Positions 44,801 to 56,028 are shown, counted from the first letter of the stretch. The stretch is DNA of 64,000 bases from Patiria pectinifera (GCA_029964075.1 CM057149.1:13712465-13776464), one strand, 5' to 3'. Numbers and translations: made by a program. The notes: generated from the sequence alone by a model not told the origin.

Positions 44801-47773
44801 GAGGACCTTTGCTCGTGCAGAATGGGTACATGTTGTACTTAAGGAATTTCAACAACATTCAAAAGTCCTTCGCTTCGCAGCATCATAGCCATTATTATAG
44901 GATCATGATCTAGGATCGTAGCGTACAACGTACACCAGCCAATTGCAAATATAATGTTCAATCTATAAGCAAGATGTTCATACCATAGCGACACTGCGAT
45001 AAGTGTTATCCAACACCACTTGCCTATAAAAGTGACTGGGTTTAAGTGATGAAAAGGGGATGGCCAGCGGTTTTGCTGCTCGGCGCGGCCTTACACGGTT
45101 TACGCCATGGAAAACCGTCAGCTTATTTTCCACCTGAGGTGAACGAGTCAATTAGCCTCTTGAGCCAGAGATCTCGATGCCAAGGGGCAGCTGTTATAGG
45201 ATGTATGGACGAATTTGAAATTAGCATCGAAATCGAGGCCATCAGCGGTACCATAGTATGGAGGTGATAAAAACAAAATGTCTACAGCGTCAGATGAGGG
45301 CTTAACATAGAGAGCCTCGGTCTCGATGCAAATTTTATATTCCAAATAACAAAAGTACATTGCATAATCAACGTGTGAATCAGCCCATAAGCCTCTGCCA
45401 TGGCTGATTTGAAAGAGAGACTGCGCTGGCATATTTTGCTTCATAGATGTCTTGGCCATTAGAATTACTGACGTAATAGTTTTGCAGCAAACTATACATA
45501 TAACAACGTGAACTTCCCGTCTAGTTTTGTTAAGTGCAGCTTTGAACGAATGATACATCATTTGAGAATTAATGAGAGAGCCTTTCACTCTTGTTCATTT
45601 TAGAGAGCACTGCTGTTTGCTGTACATGTAATTTTCTGATCGCCTTTCTATTGTTTTCATGAATGTCTAATACATGTAATACGTTTCATGACAAACTCAT
45701 TATGGGCGCAGTCCTTCTGCTGCTTTGTGTGCTAGAAATCTGGTGCCACCAAATACCACGCGACTGGCACAAGTGGCAAGTAGGGGGTTGGTGGGGCAGG
45801 GAGGGGCAGGAAACCTGACAAGTTTCTGTATCCCAAGACAGGGATGCGGTGCCATTGAGAAGAGCATTAGAACGGCAGTGTTATTAATGGTGTTTTTCAA
45901 CTCGGGTTGCACATTATTTTCTTGTCAAGGAAAGAAACAAATGTTGACATTTTTAGACAGGTTGCAATTTTGAGTGATTTTTTTTCTGAGCTAAGAGGAA
46001 ATTATCTTCTGATGTCTCTTTGCTTGTTTACATTTACTCCCTTTGAAAAAAAAAGTCCCTGTTTTTTATCATTATTTTAAGGGTTAGACTTGGCCCTTGC
46101 CAACCTTATCATACCATGTGGGAATGACAATTATATTTAATAGTACGTCCACAACCTCAAACTGTAACATGGAACGGTGACTGATGAAATTCTGTCTCAC
46201 TTCGTCGCAGAGGTGTACCCTCCTTTAAGCAACCATTTAGTCCAATAAAAATAGGTTGTCGTTCAGCCGTACATAATGAGTACCGGCGGGGGAAACGGCC
46301 GGGCCGGGCGGAATCAGGAATTCATTCAAACATCATCGCCGTCTATAGCTTAGGAGGGCCCAGAGTGTGACTGCGGTAAACTGGGTTATTGGATTGCCAG
46401 CCAGTCTGCTGATTATTGCCCAGATAAATCTCCCTGTCGCGGTTCTATTAAGGGATTTTTTTTGGGGGGGGGAGCTAGACTTTTATTTATAGGAAGACTT
46501 AGCCTAACTTATAGGGCGGGGCAGATTACAAAAGGGGCCGAACGAGGAGGTGAATACTGTGAGTTGTTCTGGAGGGCACTCTTCGGGGGTCTGGCACTAG
46601 CAGTCTAATGATAAATTAAAGGACTTGGCATCGCATAAGAGACCTGCTAGACTCTTCTCGCGCTGAAGAAATCTAAGGTTATACAGAACAGACCGGTTTA
46701 TTCTACACGTGAATTATTTTGAATTAAGCCCGGTTCACACTCGGCACGAAAGCGAACGCGAACGAGAATTCGTGACGTCATGGCAAGTATTCGCGCTGCG
46801 AATTCGTACAAGTTGAACATATTTCAACTGTAGCGAATTTCGCAGAGAATGTTTCATGACGTCAAATTCGCTTCGCATTCGCATGAAGTATGAACCAGGC
46901 TTAAGAACGGATTTATTCGCGGCGAACTTCGCCAGGCATGCGATGCGACTTCTTGCCTTGACGTCACACAGTCACGAAAATAAGGGCCGTGCGAAAATGA
47001 GGACGGCTACCCCACCCAAACAAATTGCCCCCTCCCCCCTTCAAGAAAAAGGAAAATACCAAGAGGGGTATTCATCAACATGAATACATTGCGTTAATAT
47101 TGCGTAAACATTACAAGTGAAAGAATTTGAATTCGCGATGCTTCCGTTCATGTCTGCATTTCCGTCTCCTATAATAGTCAGTAGTGCAACTTTGACCACA
47201 GACGCGACAGAGGACTAAGGGGTACCTAGAACCTGTGCGGGATTATGCATTATTCTTGCTATGACGTAAATATATGCATTTATATTTAGAAGCGGGAGGC
47301 CATAAATGTTGTGTCCATGGGCAAGCCAGTTTACCCATACTGGCCTCTTTCCGCCCAGAAGTAAACACGACTTGATGATCCATATTAGATCGAGAAACTT
47401 CATTAATCATTGAAAGTGATGTGTCTTACAGTTGTTTTTGTAAAATTGACGTGATTCCGTACGTTACTAAAACTCCGTGTCTTTTTATGCCCAATCGAGA
47501 ATCGAGGCTCAGATTATTTTGTCCCTTCCTCAAAAAGTCTGTGGACAACTCGAAACAAGCTTGTGACTTTGACACGTCGGCCTATTCTTTGCTGCACTTG
47601 ACTTTTTTTGGCAGATCCGAGCCGACCTACTGCAGGAGCTGAACGTCAAACTCCAAGAGAACGAGAAGTACCAGACGGAGATCCAGTCGCTGGAGACGGA
47701 GCGAGTCCGACTGTCCGTCATCGAGTCTACAGTGGGAGAGGTCATCGCTCTACTGCGCAAACTCCGTAACCTT
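31716..47773 (+). CDS. EFCC1: EF-hand and coiled-coil domain-containing protein 1 (four exons, 3' end missing)
   Basis: Four exons join in frame to 618 codons. The N-terminus (SQWLVSALAYAFGLDQGIEN, VVLATGIDQYIQEIFHHLD) is recognisable as EFCC1 (CCDC48). Order: EF-hand-like region at about 43-110 with one degenerate loop (D54-D65, poor calcium ligands), a Cys-rich stretch 153-217 (CTEC, KCC, CQC), coiled coils about 220-262 and 293-385, an acidic Ser/Glu/Asp-rich segment about 393-497 with SSEESG/SSEDSG repeats, an Asn-rich stretch about 510-524, and a C-terminal coiled coil from about 530 to 618. The molecular role is poorly known in any animal. No stop codon was reached; the last donor at 47774 is good, so at least one more exon lies downstream. 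Introns are 9.8, 0.6 and 3.8 kb. The extended acidic and poly-Asn segments look lineage-specific. Confidence 0.85.
35851..36012 (+). repeat. Dispersed ~160-bp repeat, plus copy
   Basis: It shares ATGTGTCATGTTGGGG, TTTGACAAAGTTTGGTTGAA, ATCGG and GAGCAATAGACAATGTCAAC with the reverse complement of 40607-40770. The two copies are in opposite orientation 4.6 kb apart in the same intron. Class unknown. Confidence 0.75.
36740..37076. repeat. hAT-like MITE with G/C-run ends
   Basis: It starts CAGGCGCGGATCCAG and ends CTGGCTCCGCCCCTG, inverted repeats of about 15 bp. The pentamer CGAAC flanks both sides (36735-36739 and 37077-37081). The interior has a G12 run, C runs and the words GATTTTACGGAGGCCAAGTG and CGGAGAAAAAAACC, also present in diverged form at 14500. 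No transposase. Confidence 0.75.
37200..37640 (+). repeat. Dispersed ~400-bp repeat, copy 2
   Basis: Matches 2880-3290 through CATGCTTTTCCTGACAACTG, AAACCCAAAATTCTGCTTAT, TTTCTGCCTAAAATGA and AATATGGACATTGTAATTTG. Confidence 0.65.
40607..40770 (-). repeat. Dispersed ~160-bp repeat, minus copy
   Basis: Inverted relative of 35851-36012. It is preceded by four GTTA repeats (TTAGTTAGTTAGTTAG) at its plus-strand left edge. Confidence 0.75.
41108..41318. repeat. hAT-type MITE with perfect 8-bp target duplication
   Basis: It starts CAAGAGCGGATCCAG and ends CCGAATCCGCCCTTG, imperfect inverted repeats. CTCGTAGC lies directly on both sides (41100-41107 and 41319-41326), the 8-bp duplication expected of hAT elements. 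The interior is mostly G, C, A and T homopolymer runs. Confidence 0.85.
42128..42496 (+). repeat. tRNA-derived SINE, copy 2
   Basis: The head has an A-box-like CCAATGGTTATACGGTG and a B box GGGTCCGAATCC. The body has TTTACCATTATTGTTTCGTC, CTTCGGATGGGACGTAAAGC, CACGTTAAAGAACCCA and GGTTTGCCCCGGTGTTTCTG, and a tail with GCGCCTTGAGTACCTAATTG. More complete than the copy at 10682. It ends about 170 bp before EFCC1 exon 2. Confidence 0.8.
42664..42977 (+). CDS. EFCC1: EFCC1 exon 2 (acidic Ser-rich repeat domain)
   Basis: Acceptor GTCCACAG, donor GTAAGT. The phase-2 start completes AG|C (Ser). It encodes about 105 residues dominated by Ser, Glu, Asp and Gly, with units such as GSSEESG, SEDSATSSEDSAGSSEDSG and DSGCVSDSERG. 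These are typical casein-kinase-2 type acidic sites. The regular GGAAGASTCCG DNA periodicity also opens spurious Arg/Pro-rich frames. It ends in phase 1. Confidence 0.85.
43607..43809 (+). CDS. EFCC1: EFCC1 exon 3 (Asn-rich, then coiled coil)
   Basis: Acceptor CTCCCCAAG, donor GTAAGG. The phase-1 start completes A|CA (Thr). It encodes SDEESAWQEEA, then an Asn-rich run from an AAC/AAT codon repeat, then LNDADWLIKLTQVQKHLLET and EVEKGQAEGKFKQ, the start of the last coiled coil. Phase 0 end. Confidence 0.85.
46724..46904. repeat. MITE with TTAA target site
   Basis: TTAAGCCCGGTTCACACT at the left and AGTATGAACCAGGCTTAA at the right are imperfect inverted repeats bordered by TTAA, the target duplication of piggyBac-type elements. 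The interior contains mirrored ATTCG/CGAAT words and two GACGTCA sites. Lies in EFCC1 intron 3. Confidence 0.7.
47615..47773 (+). CDS. EFCC1: EFCC1 exon 4 (coiled coil)
   Basis: Acceptor TTTTTTTGGCAG, donor GTAAGT, phase 0 at both ends. It encodes IRADLLQELNVKLQENEKYQ, TEIQSLETERVRLSVIESTV and GEVIALLRKLRNL, strongly helical with heptads. Last exon found in this window; the reading frame is still open at its end. Confidence 0.88.
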
Positions 47774-49008
47774 GTAAGTTGACCTTCAATTTCAAAATAG
47801 CAGCTATTTCTGGTGTCATCATCGTTTCAAAATGACGGATTTTGAGAGAAAATTGCCGGGAGATGAAATTTCATCATCGTGATTAAGTGTTGTTTAAAAC
47901 ATTAATTAGCCCGAATATTTAAAACGTTACTTGTAGTAAGTCTGAATTACATAACGGAATTACAACATGGTGACAATGCCAATAGGCCTCTATACACTGC
48001 AGGAAAAGGTAAAACATACGCTTAGTTTGTAATTTATTGGTTTGGCATATAAATCTCCAACTTCATTATTTTGGATGATTTCGTAAGAAAATGTAATAAA
48101 AACCAAATGATGCTTGACCCAAATACCAAGCATGATTAGTTCATTCACGAGGACAAAGTATGTCAAATGTGAACTTTAAAATGTAATTTAAATGACGTAG
48201 TATAGTTGCCACGTGTTTCAAGATGGCAATATCATATTAGAACTGCTTTAATTGTATAATGTTCCGTTCGGCTAAAAAGGAAGAAATTTTTAGCAATCTC
48301 CAAAAAAAATGACTCATAGATAGGCCAACTAGGGCAGTGATAGAGATCACTGCTTTATATTTTAATAGGTCAACCTTTAATTTGACTAACCTACTGCACA
48401 CACCGCATACCTTTACACATCAGCCTGCACTCAATAGGCCACAAGCACACAATTAATTTACAATATCAAAACATAATCCAGCGCGATCCGCTGGCAAATC
48501 CCTAGCCTGATTCCGTCTGCCTCGCAAAGTATAACTTATAGTGGAATTGTATGAGACACAGAAGCCCAGGCTAATTTTCACTTCACGCGCAGGCGTTGCG
48601 ATTTTAATTCGAGATCTGTACGGCCCTAGCAAAGCCCCCGAGCACGCCAGCGAGATGGCGAAGCGATGGGGCTGTTCCGGCGATATTAATTTCATCAGCG
48701 GGGATCGGTGTGGCTTTTCACCGGGGGCTGTTTGTGCTTCTAACGGCGGGGAAATTAGGCCATCTCACGGCCCGATTGCGAGACGGAAAGTGTGCGGGAT
48801 GTTGTGCGAATTTTGCTGCCGGCCAAATCGGAGGAATCTGGATGAATGCTCGTACGGGTTGAAGAAAGCATCACAGCTTTCGTCTCAAGTAGTCCAGCAA
48901 ACTTCCTTCAAAGTTTGAGATCCTCAAAAAAATATGAATTGAGATACAGATAATTTTTATCAAGTACACGTACATGTAGAGGGCATAACATCCTCAGATA
49001 CGATATAA

Positions 49009-49435
49009 ATTTGCAGAGTTGTAGTCGAACACTTTCCGAGTACCAGGTTTACTTCCAGATATTAAGATGGTTTTTGGTATGGATAAAGCTGCATAACACA
49101 GACATTGGACAGTAAATTCTTGCCAAAAGCATTAAAGAACTTGGACAATCAGAATCTTGTAAAAACTAAGCTCTTGAGACAAAAGCATTCGAAAAGTACT
49201 CGCCGAGTACTTTCCGAGTACTTTTTGAGTGCTTCCGTCCCAAAATTTGAATTGAAAATGTATTTTTGATATATCTGAAGTCTCAGGTTTATTTGTTTTC
49301 AAACGCTAACAACATTTGCTATCTACTGTCAATGTTTCTCTCGCATTGTTGGCAAGAAACAGCTCAATATTTAGTAGCAAACAAAGTACTCGGACAGTAC
49401 TCGGAAAGTACTCGACTACATCTCTGTAAATTTGT
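49009..49435. repeat. MITE with TGTAGTCGA / CTTTCCGAGTAC ends
   Basis: The left end AATTTGCAGAGTTGTAGTCG and the right end CGACTACATCTCTGTAAATT are inverted repeats. The adjoining CTTTCCGAGTAC pairs with GTACTCGGAAAG. CCGAGTACT palindromic words are repeated internally near 49200. Non-coding. Confidence 0.7.
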
Positions 49436-49959
49436 GTGATCTTCGTTCATTTTAACTTAGGCAAAAAAGGTAACACAGTCCAATGCATTGTAATGCCATG
49501 CATATTCATATTACCTTTGACCTATACCACTCATGGTTACTTGATTGTACTGTACATGGAGCGTGGAACATGACCTACAGAGCTTCACCTAATAAATCGC
49601 CTAGTCTTGTCATTATTCTATCTGTATTATCATATCACATGCAATTTTGAAAAAGAATAGTACGTTAATTAGGCCTAATGTTCCGACAGTGTTCATTAAT
49701 CATGCTTATCACAAAGGCAAAGAAGTGTGCTAAAATACGAAATAACTGACCTCGCCAAGACTTGCAAAGACAGACAATTAAGGTGTCAGAAAATTCTGTG
49801 CTTAAACTTTTGTTTTTAATATATTTATTGATTTCTTTTGGAGTTTGGTTGAGTACTCTCGTTAACTCAATGAGCAACCTTAAATCGTATAAGCCTTTAG
49901 CTATTTCGTTTTGCCATTTTCAAGGGTATTTTGGTGCTTTTTTGCTTTTTATGCTATGC

Positions 49960-50290
49960 AGATTTACACATTCATGAGCAAAAAGGTGATGTCATTTCAG
50001 GCCGAAAACAGCAGCTATTTCAACACCAAAAGTTGCCAGAATTTTGGATAATTTGCTGTCATAAATTTTCCTTTCTTTGGTGATCCGTTGTTGTGAAAGT
50101 ACAGGGTTTTCAAAGAGCAACTTTTGAGGTCACAATTTAAACAGAAAACCCCTGTACTGAACGGTTTCTTCCTGAAATGCCATCACAGCAACAACGCCCT
50201 AAGTTGTCCGGAAAAGCATGGACTTTAAAAAAAAATCTTATAAAGAAGAGCACTTTTGAATAAGATTAACCAAAAAGAGATGCCAACTAA
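49960..50290 (-). repeat. Dispersed ~400-bp repeat, copy 3 (inverted)
   Basis: On the minus strand it carries CATGCTTTTCCGGACAACTT followed by AGGGCGTTGTTGCTGTGATG, matching copies 1 and 2. It also contains a local inverted pair (GTACAGGGTTTTC and GAAAACCCCTGTAC). Confidence 0.6.
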
Positions 50291-52349
50291 ATGTTCATAC
50301 ACTTACGAGGAAAAGACCGTTGCACAACATTATGTTTGTAGGAAAACAATCAGTGATAATTCCCATGTGTTACAATTCCCAGGTGTCGTGAAGAACAAGC
50401 ATGTTTAAAAATCTGCACTTTAAAGCTGCAATTCAAATGTGGTCTCGCTATTTTTTTTATACACAACTCAAAGGCTTAGATATTTGCACAGAAAAATCGT
50501 GTGTCAGTGTAGAATTCGTTTCCGGACACGCCCACATGGCTTCACGCTAATTGCTTGCTCGTTAGAAAGCTCATCTCAGCCCTTCGGTGCATGCCCTAGA
50601 AATCTTCCCATCAAGAAAAACATGACAGCTTTTCACGTGGGGATACGCGAGCTAAACGCTCCGTAAATACGCCGTCGAGGCATATCCCGGTATATAAACC
50701 AAGCGTTTCAACCGATATTTGAACAGGAAAGAGGCTGCCCGTGTTTTCTTTGGCAGTTCCTCCCCTGGCTATTGGAAAATAATTGATCACGTGAAACAAC
50801 AGAGTGGGGCTAGAAGATTTGCCTTCTAGAGGAAAAGTTGTAAAAACAGCTCCGTGGAGTAACGACGGAGTTACGATGGAAAATGCCATCGAACTTTTAT
50901 TTTTATTAGTATACTGGCGAGAATTTTGTATGGAGCCCTATCAGCTTTTTGAACGAGTGTATATGTTAGCTTTAAAAAGAAATATCGCAGGCAAAAGAGG
51001 AACGGTAGGTTTGCAACATAGTTATTTTTCTATTGTAACGCAGGTTTCAAAAGAGCATTTTTATCGACTGACAATTGAAATATTTCTGATATAATTTGTA
51101 TTATCTGATACACTATGTGTACCACTGACCAAGCATGATGTGACGTTGACTCACTTTGTACTCCATTTAATATTATGGAGGCAATTTTACATTATTTTGA
51201 GGAAGAAATAATTTACTTGACTATTTCTCAAAAACCCTTACAAATTGATAAAAGTTGAGTCCCACCCATGGTCGCCAAAGTTAGTTTTGACTAATTGATC
51301 TTGTGCAAGTCTTACACACAACGTAAATCACTAAAGACTAACAGTCGTAATTTTCATACGAATGTTTCCCAGCGCATGATAACAAACATAAATGTTAAAA
51401 GGATCCGGTCATTATTTAAAGGAAAAAAAACCGATGACACTGCCTTATAAGGAGAAACCTATGTGCGCCAAAGGGGAGTGGTAAATCTTGGAAGTAACGG
51501 GGTTATAGACATTCAACACTGATCCAAACAAAAAGAATATCATGTTTAGATGAATAGCATTGAAACTGAGGCTCTCAATACTAAGCCATTGTATGAATTG
51601 AGGACCTTTTCTTTTGTTTTAATCCTCTCAATTACACGGCACTGTGACCCACGGCTTCAGTGCCAATTTGTAATTCCTCTATAGTATCGATAGGGAGGCG
51701 ATGCCTCTTTTGCCGTCTGTTCCCAATACATGTATTTCTGTCCTCCCGAGCTGGATCGATGTCTTCACTGCACAGAGACTGAAATGCAACGGGCATCTGG
51801 CAGACAGTCTGGACGGACAGACAACCAGACAGCTTGCCTGACTGAGGGACAAACAGCCCAAGAGCAAACTATAGAACCACGGCAGACAAAACAATGCAAG
51901 GGGTATGCACTAATGACATAAGTGCTGGGTCGTGGCGCTCACAACCAGCTTCGCCCACGGGGCACGGCTCTGCCGTCTCCCACAAATCACTTTAACAAAT
52001 CGGCCAACATCGGGACAAAGAGGAAAAAAGTCCGTGTGGCGGCGCACGAGAATTAGAGAGGAAATGAGCGACAAACGCCGCGAATCGGAGGGCATCCGAG
52101 CGGAATAAAAATGCCCAAACATCATCAAGCCGATATACCTCGGCAATGACTGAGCACACAAACTCACGGGGAATTAGCGAATGAGTCATATTTCAATTGA
52201 ATAATTGTCTCCATTGTAAGAGTGCTGGCTTGTTTGCTTAATTCTTTGATATGGCGTTAACGCCAGGAGCTTTATCTCTGAGCGGGCGGGAAAGTGGCCA
52301 GGGGAGAGGGTGTAATGATGACAATGCCTTGGCAAGAACACAATTATAT

Positions 52350-53008
52350 ACAGGGTGAGTCAAAAAATGCGGAACCCAAACCCCAAATTATATTTCATAT
52401 TTAAAACATGTGTAGCACCAAAAATAATAACGATTGGAAAGCCAAGTTCATAAGCTATTTTTAGATGAAAAATAACTGAAATTGTTCAATTCATTCAAAC
52501 ACATCACCACTTAAACACAATGACCCTAAAACATATTTCCTCAAAGAATGCGATTTCAAGAATCGTCGTCACAATTGTTTTCAAACATCACCAGCGATAA
52601 AACCTCAGTTTAAAGTTAAAAAATATTCAACACATTTCTTTTGAAGGCCCGTCTTTTTAAAAAGTGGATTTTATAAATCATATTGTTTGCCTAACCAGGG
52701 TTGATGATAAAGATATTGTGTACTACAGTTGTTGACAGTTGAAACAAGTATTCTGTGTCATTTCCTTGGTTGTTCCAAACAGTAAGAATCCACAATAAAT
52801 TTGTTGTTGTTGACAAAACAGGTTTTAGGGTCATTGCATTAAAAGGTGATATTCTTCGAACGGATTGAGCAATATCAGTAATTTTTTTTATCTAAAAGTA
52901 GCTTATAAAATAGCTTTCCAGTCATTATTATTTTGGGCGCTACATATTTTTTAAAATATGAAAGATATTTTGGGGGGGTTGGGTTCCGCTTTTTTTGACT
53001 CACCTTGT
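52350..53008. repeat. Palindromic element with ACAGGGTGAGTCA ends, copy A
   Basis: The ends ACAGGGTGAGTCAAAAAATG and TTTTTTTGACTCACCTTGT are inverted repeats continuing through GCGGAACCC. The symmetry extends inward some 200 bp (GTAGCACCAAAAATAATAAC against GTCATTATTATTTTGGGCGC). Relatives occur at 56833-57499 and 19884-20072. End structure resembles Tc1/mariner-type MITEs but no transposase is present. Confidence 0.8.
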
Positions 53009-53449
53009 TTTTGAAAAAAAAAGTAAAAATAAAGTGACTGCAGTCAAACCTCGCGTTTGTATTGAGCCATATTAGCTTAAATTTACGTTGTTATTTTCAA
53101 GAAAACAAAGTTATTATTGTGGTTCGGGGACAGCAGTTAAATGTAATCAATGGTATACGATGATTTGTCAATGTTTGGATGATTCAAAATCCAGTTCAAT
53201 TTTTAAAAAGGATTGATCTTTTGTAAACCCTATGACAATTTGCAAAAGGCCTTCGGTTTTTTTCTTCAAATTTTAGCGACAACCTCTTCACGTGTCGTGG
53301 AGAGGTTGTAATTTTTTTTAATTTAAGTATCGTGGGTAGGCCTATGATTTATTTCAATACAATCAGCGGTTTGCAAAAAGCAAGAATCACTTGATCGGCC
53401 ACTTTGTGCTGAATGTATAAATGTATTTCGACAGCTGGAATATTTCATT

Positions 53450-56028
53450 AGCTGTTTCGGTGACACACCGAAACAGCTCTTGTTTTCGTTAAGATTTTTT
53501 TTTTCTTTTTTTTTTTAGCTGTTTCGGTGACACACCGAAACAGCTCTTGTTTTCGTTAAGATTTTTTTTTTTCTTTTTTTTTTTTTTTTTCTTCTCCTTT
53601 TTCAGACTTTTTCTCCATAGGTTTAACACACGTTTCTTCCACCAATCCACTTTGCCACTTTTTTAAATCCGATTGATTTCAGACTTGGTACATACTTAGA
53701 CCTCCACCCACAGATGGTCCTAGAAGAAATTCGTGATGGTGACGTCATCAGGTGTCAGATTACGTCACATTAAAGATGTATTTTTGCCCATATGTTTTGT
53801 ACACGTTTTAAAACACTCCAGTTTGGCATCTTCGTAAATCCGATCGACTTTAAACTTAATTCATACTTAGACCACCACCCACAGATGGTCCTAGACGAAA
53901 TTCGTGATCGTGACGTCATCAAGAGTCAGGTTACGTCACATTAAAGATGCATTTTGCCCCATTGGGTTTGTACACGTTTTAAAACGCTCCATTTCGGCAC
54001 TTTCGTAAATCCGATCGACGTCACACTTGGTACACACTTAGACCACCACCCACAGATGGTCCTTGAAGAAATTTGTGATCGTGACGTCATCAGGTGTTGG
54101 GTAACGTCACATTAAAGATGCATTTTCCCCATATGTTTTGTACACGTTTTAAAAAACTCCAGTTTGGCATCTTCGTAAATCCGATCGACTTTAAACTTAA
54201 TTCATACTTAGACCACCACCCACAGATGGTCCCAGACGAAATTTGTGATCGTGACGTTATCAAGTGTCAGGTTACGTCACATTAAAGGTGCAATTTTCCC
54301 CATAGGGTTTGTACATGTTTTAAAACGCTCCATTTCGGCACTTTCGTAAATCCAATCGACGTTACACATCATCCACAGATGGTCCTTGAAGAAATTCGTG
54401 ATAATGACGTCATCCGATGTCACGCTACTTCACATTAAAGATGCATATTTTCCCCGTAGGTTTTGTACACGTTTTAAAATGCTCCACTTTGGCACTTTCG
54501 TAAATTTGATCGACTTTATACTTGGTACACACTTAGACCACTACCCATAGATGGTCCTAGGAGAAATTCGTCATCGTGGCGTCATGAGGTGTCAGGTTAC
54601 ATTACATTAAAGATACATTGTTTCCCTTTTGGTTTTGTACACGTTTTTCTTCAAACTGAACTTCGGAAGTACAAGTCTGATTGGTATGCATATTCACATG
54701 GATGTGTTTTTGTTATAGATGGAAATTGAAGTGAAGTCATCATCAAATGTCATGTGAAGTCCCTTAAAGGGGCATTTTATTATTTTATAGGTCTATATAT
54801 CTACAGAACTAAAATGTTCGATTTGGTTGTAACTTGACATGTACATATTATAATGGGCTGTTATAGATGACATTTATAGTGACGTCACTGATTGTTCATC
54901 CCGTGCTCAGAGTATTTCCAATATCCGAAACAGCTTGTGTTTGTCCACAAACACATCTCTAGTTTTCTTTTTTTTTCCTTCTCCTTTTTCAGACTTTTTC
55001 TCCATAGGTTTAACACACGTTTCTTCCACCAATCCACTTTGCCACTTTTTTAAATCCGATTGATTTCAGACTTGGTACATACTTAGACCACCACCCACAG
55101 ATGGTCCTAGAAGAAATTTGTGATCGTGACGTCATCAGGTGTCAGGTTACGTCACATTAAAGATGCATTTTTTCCCATATGTTTTGTACACGTTTTAAAA
55201 CACTCCAGTTTGGCATCTTCGTAAATCCGATCGACTTTAAACTTAATTCATACTTAGACCACTACCCACAGATGGTCCTAGAAGAAATTTGTGATCGTGA
55301 CGTCATCAGGTGTCAGGTTGCGTCACATTAAAGATGCATTTTCCCCCATATGTTTTGTACACGTTTTAAAACACTCCACTTTGGCCTCTTTGTAAATCCG
55401 ATCAACCTCAGACTTGATACATACTTAGACCATTACCCACAGATGGCCCTAGAAGAAATTCGTGACTGTGACATTCTCAGGTGTCAGGCTACGTCACATT
55501 AAAGATGCATTTTCGCCATAGGGTTTGTACACGTTTTAAATCACTCCACTTTGGCACTTTCGTAAATTCAATGGACTTTACACTTGGCACACACTAAGAA
55601 CATCACCCACAGATGGTCCTTGAAGAAATTTGTGATCGTGACGTCATCAGGTGTTGGGTTACGTCACATTAAAGATGCATTTTTCCCCGTAGGGTTTGTA
55701 CACGTTTTAAAACATTCTACTTTGGCACTTTCGTAAATCCGATCGACTTTAGACTTGGTACACACTTAGACTACCACCCACAGATGGTCCTAGAAGAAAT
55801 TCGTGATCGTGATATCGTCAGGTGAAAGGTTACTTCACATTAAAGATGCATTTTCCCCATAGGTTTTGTACACGTTTTTTTTCAAACCATGTACTTTGGC
55901 ACTGTATGTCTGATTGACTTTTCACTTGACAGATGACTTTCGAAGTGACTTCATCAAGTGTTCATCACGTGCACAGAGTATTTTAAATATCCGAAACAGC
56001 TTGTGTTTGTCCACAAACACATTTCTAG
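53450..56028 (+). mobile_element. Helitron/HINE-like element with central satellite
   Basis: The left end has two tandem 67-bp units, each with the palindrome AGCTGTTTCGGTG-ACA-CACCGAAACAGCT (53450-53478, 53517-53545). The middle is built of ~171-bp monomers in two blocks. Each block ends with CCGAAACAGCT (inverse of the left-end word), a hairpin TGTGTTTG-TCCA-CAAACACA and CTAG (54959-54962 and 56025-56028). A subterminal inverted repeat, central tandem repeats and a 3' hairpin before CTAG are the layout described for non-autonomous Helentron-type elements (DINE/HINE). No Rep/helicase is encoded. A nested or tandem double insertion explains the two 3' ends. Confidence 0.65.
53600..55890 (+). 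repeat. ~171-bp tandem repeat, two blocks
   Basis: Monomers share TTTTGTACACGTTTTAAAAC, TTCGTAAATCCGATCGACTT, CCACAGATGGTCCT, AGAAATTCGTGATCGTGACG and TTACGTCACATTAAAGATGC. The anchor TGACGTCA or a variant falls at 53740, 53911, 54082, 54252, 54405 and 54577 in block 1 and at 55127, 55298, 55469, 55639 and 55810 in block 2, a spacing of 170-172 bp with one shortened unit. Block 2 repeats the opening of block 1, so there is a higher-order repeat. Confidence 0.88.

Larger units (their letters stand above)
47774..52349. other. Spacer or EFCC1 intron 4, no exon found
   Basis: Repeats at 49009-49435 and 49960-50290 are listed separately. Two non-repetitive stretches with balanced composition, about 48560-48860 and 51930-52320, stand out from the AT-rich surroundings and carry words such as GATATTAATTTCATCAGC and GAATGAGTCATATTTCAATT. 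They look like candidate cis-regulatory sequence, but nothing proves function. The expected C-terminal EFCC1 exon was not recognised. Confidence 0.4.

Noticed and set aside
45148-45588. 146-codon minus-strand ORF
   Set aside because: No family resemblance, no splice signals in phase; AT-rich chance ORF in an intron.
48541-48918. 125-codon ORF on plus strand
   Set aside because: No splice context fitting EFCC1 phase 0, no recognisable domain or coding bias; treated as non-coding.
50804-51094. 96-codon plus-strand ORF as the missing EFCC1 C-terminal exon
   Set aside because: No acceptor in phase 0 at its start and no coiled-coil or conserved EFCC1 C-terminal sequence.
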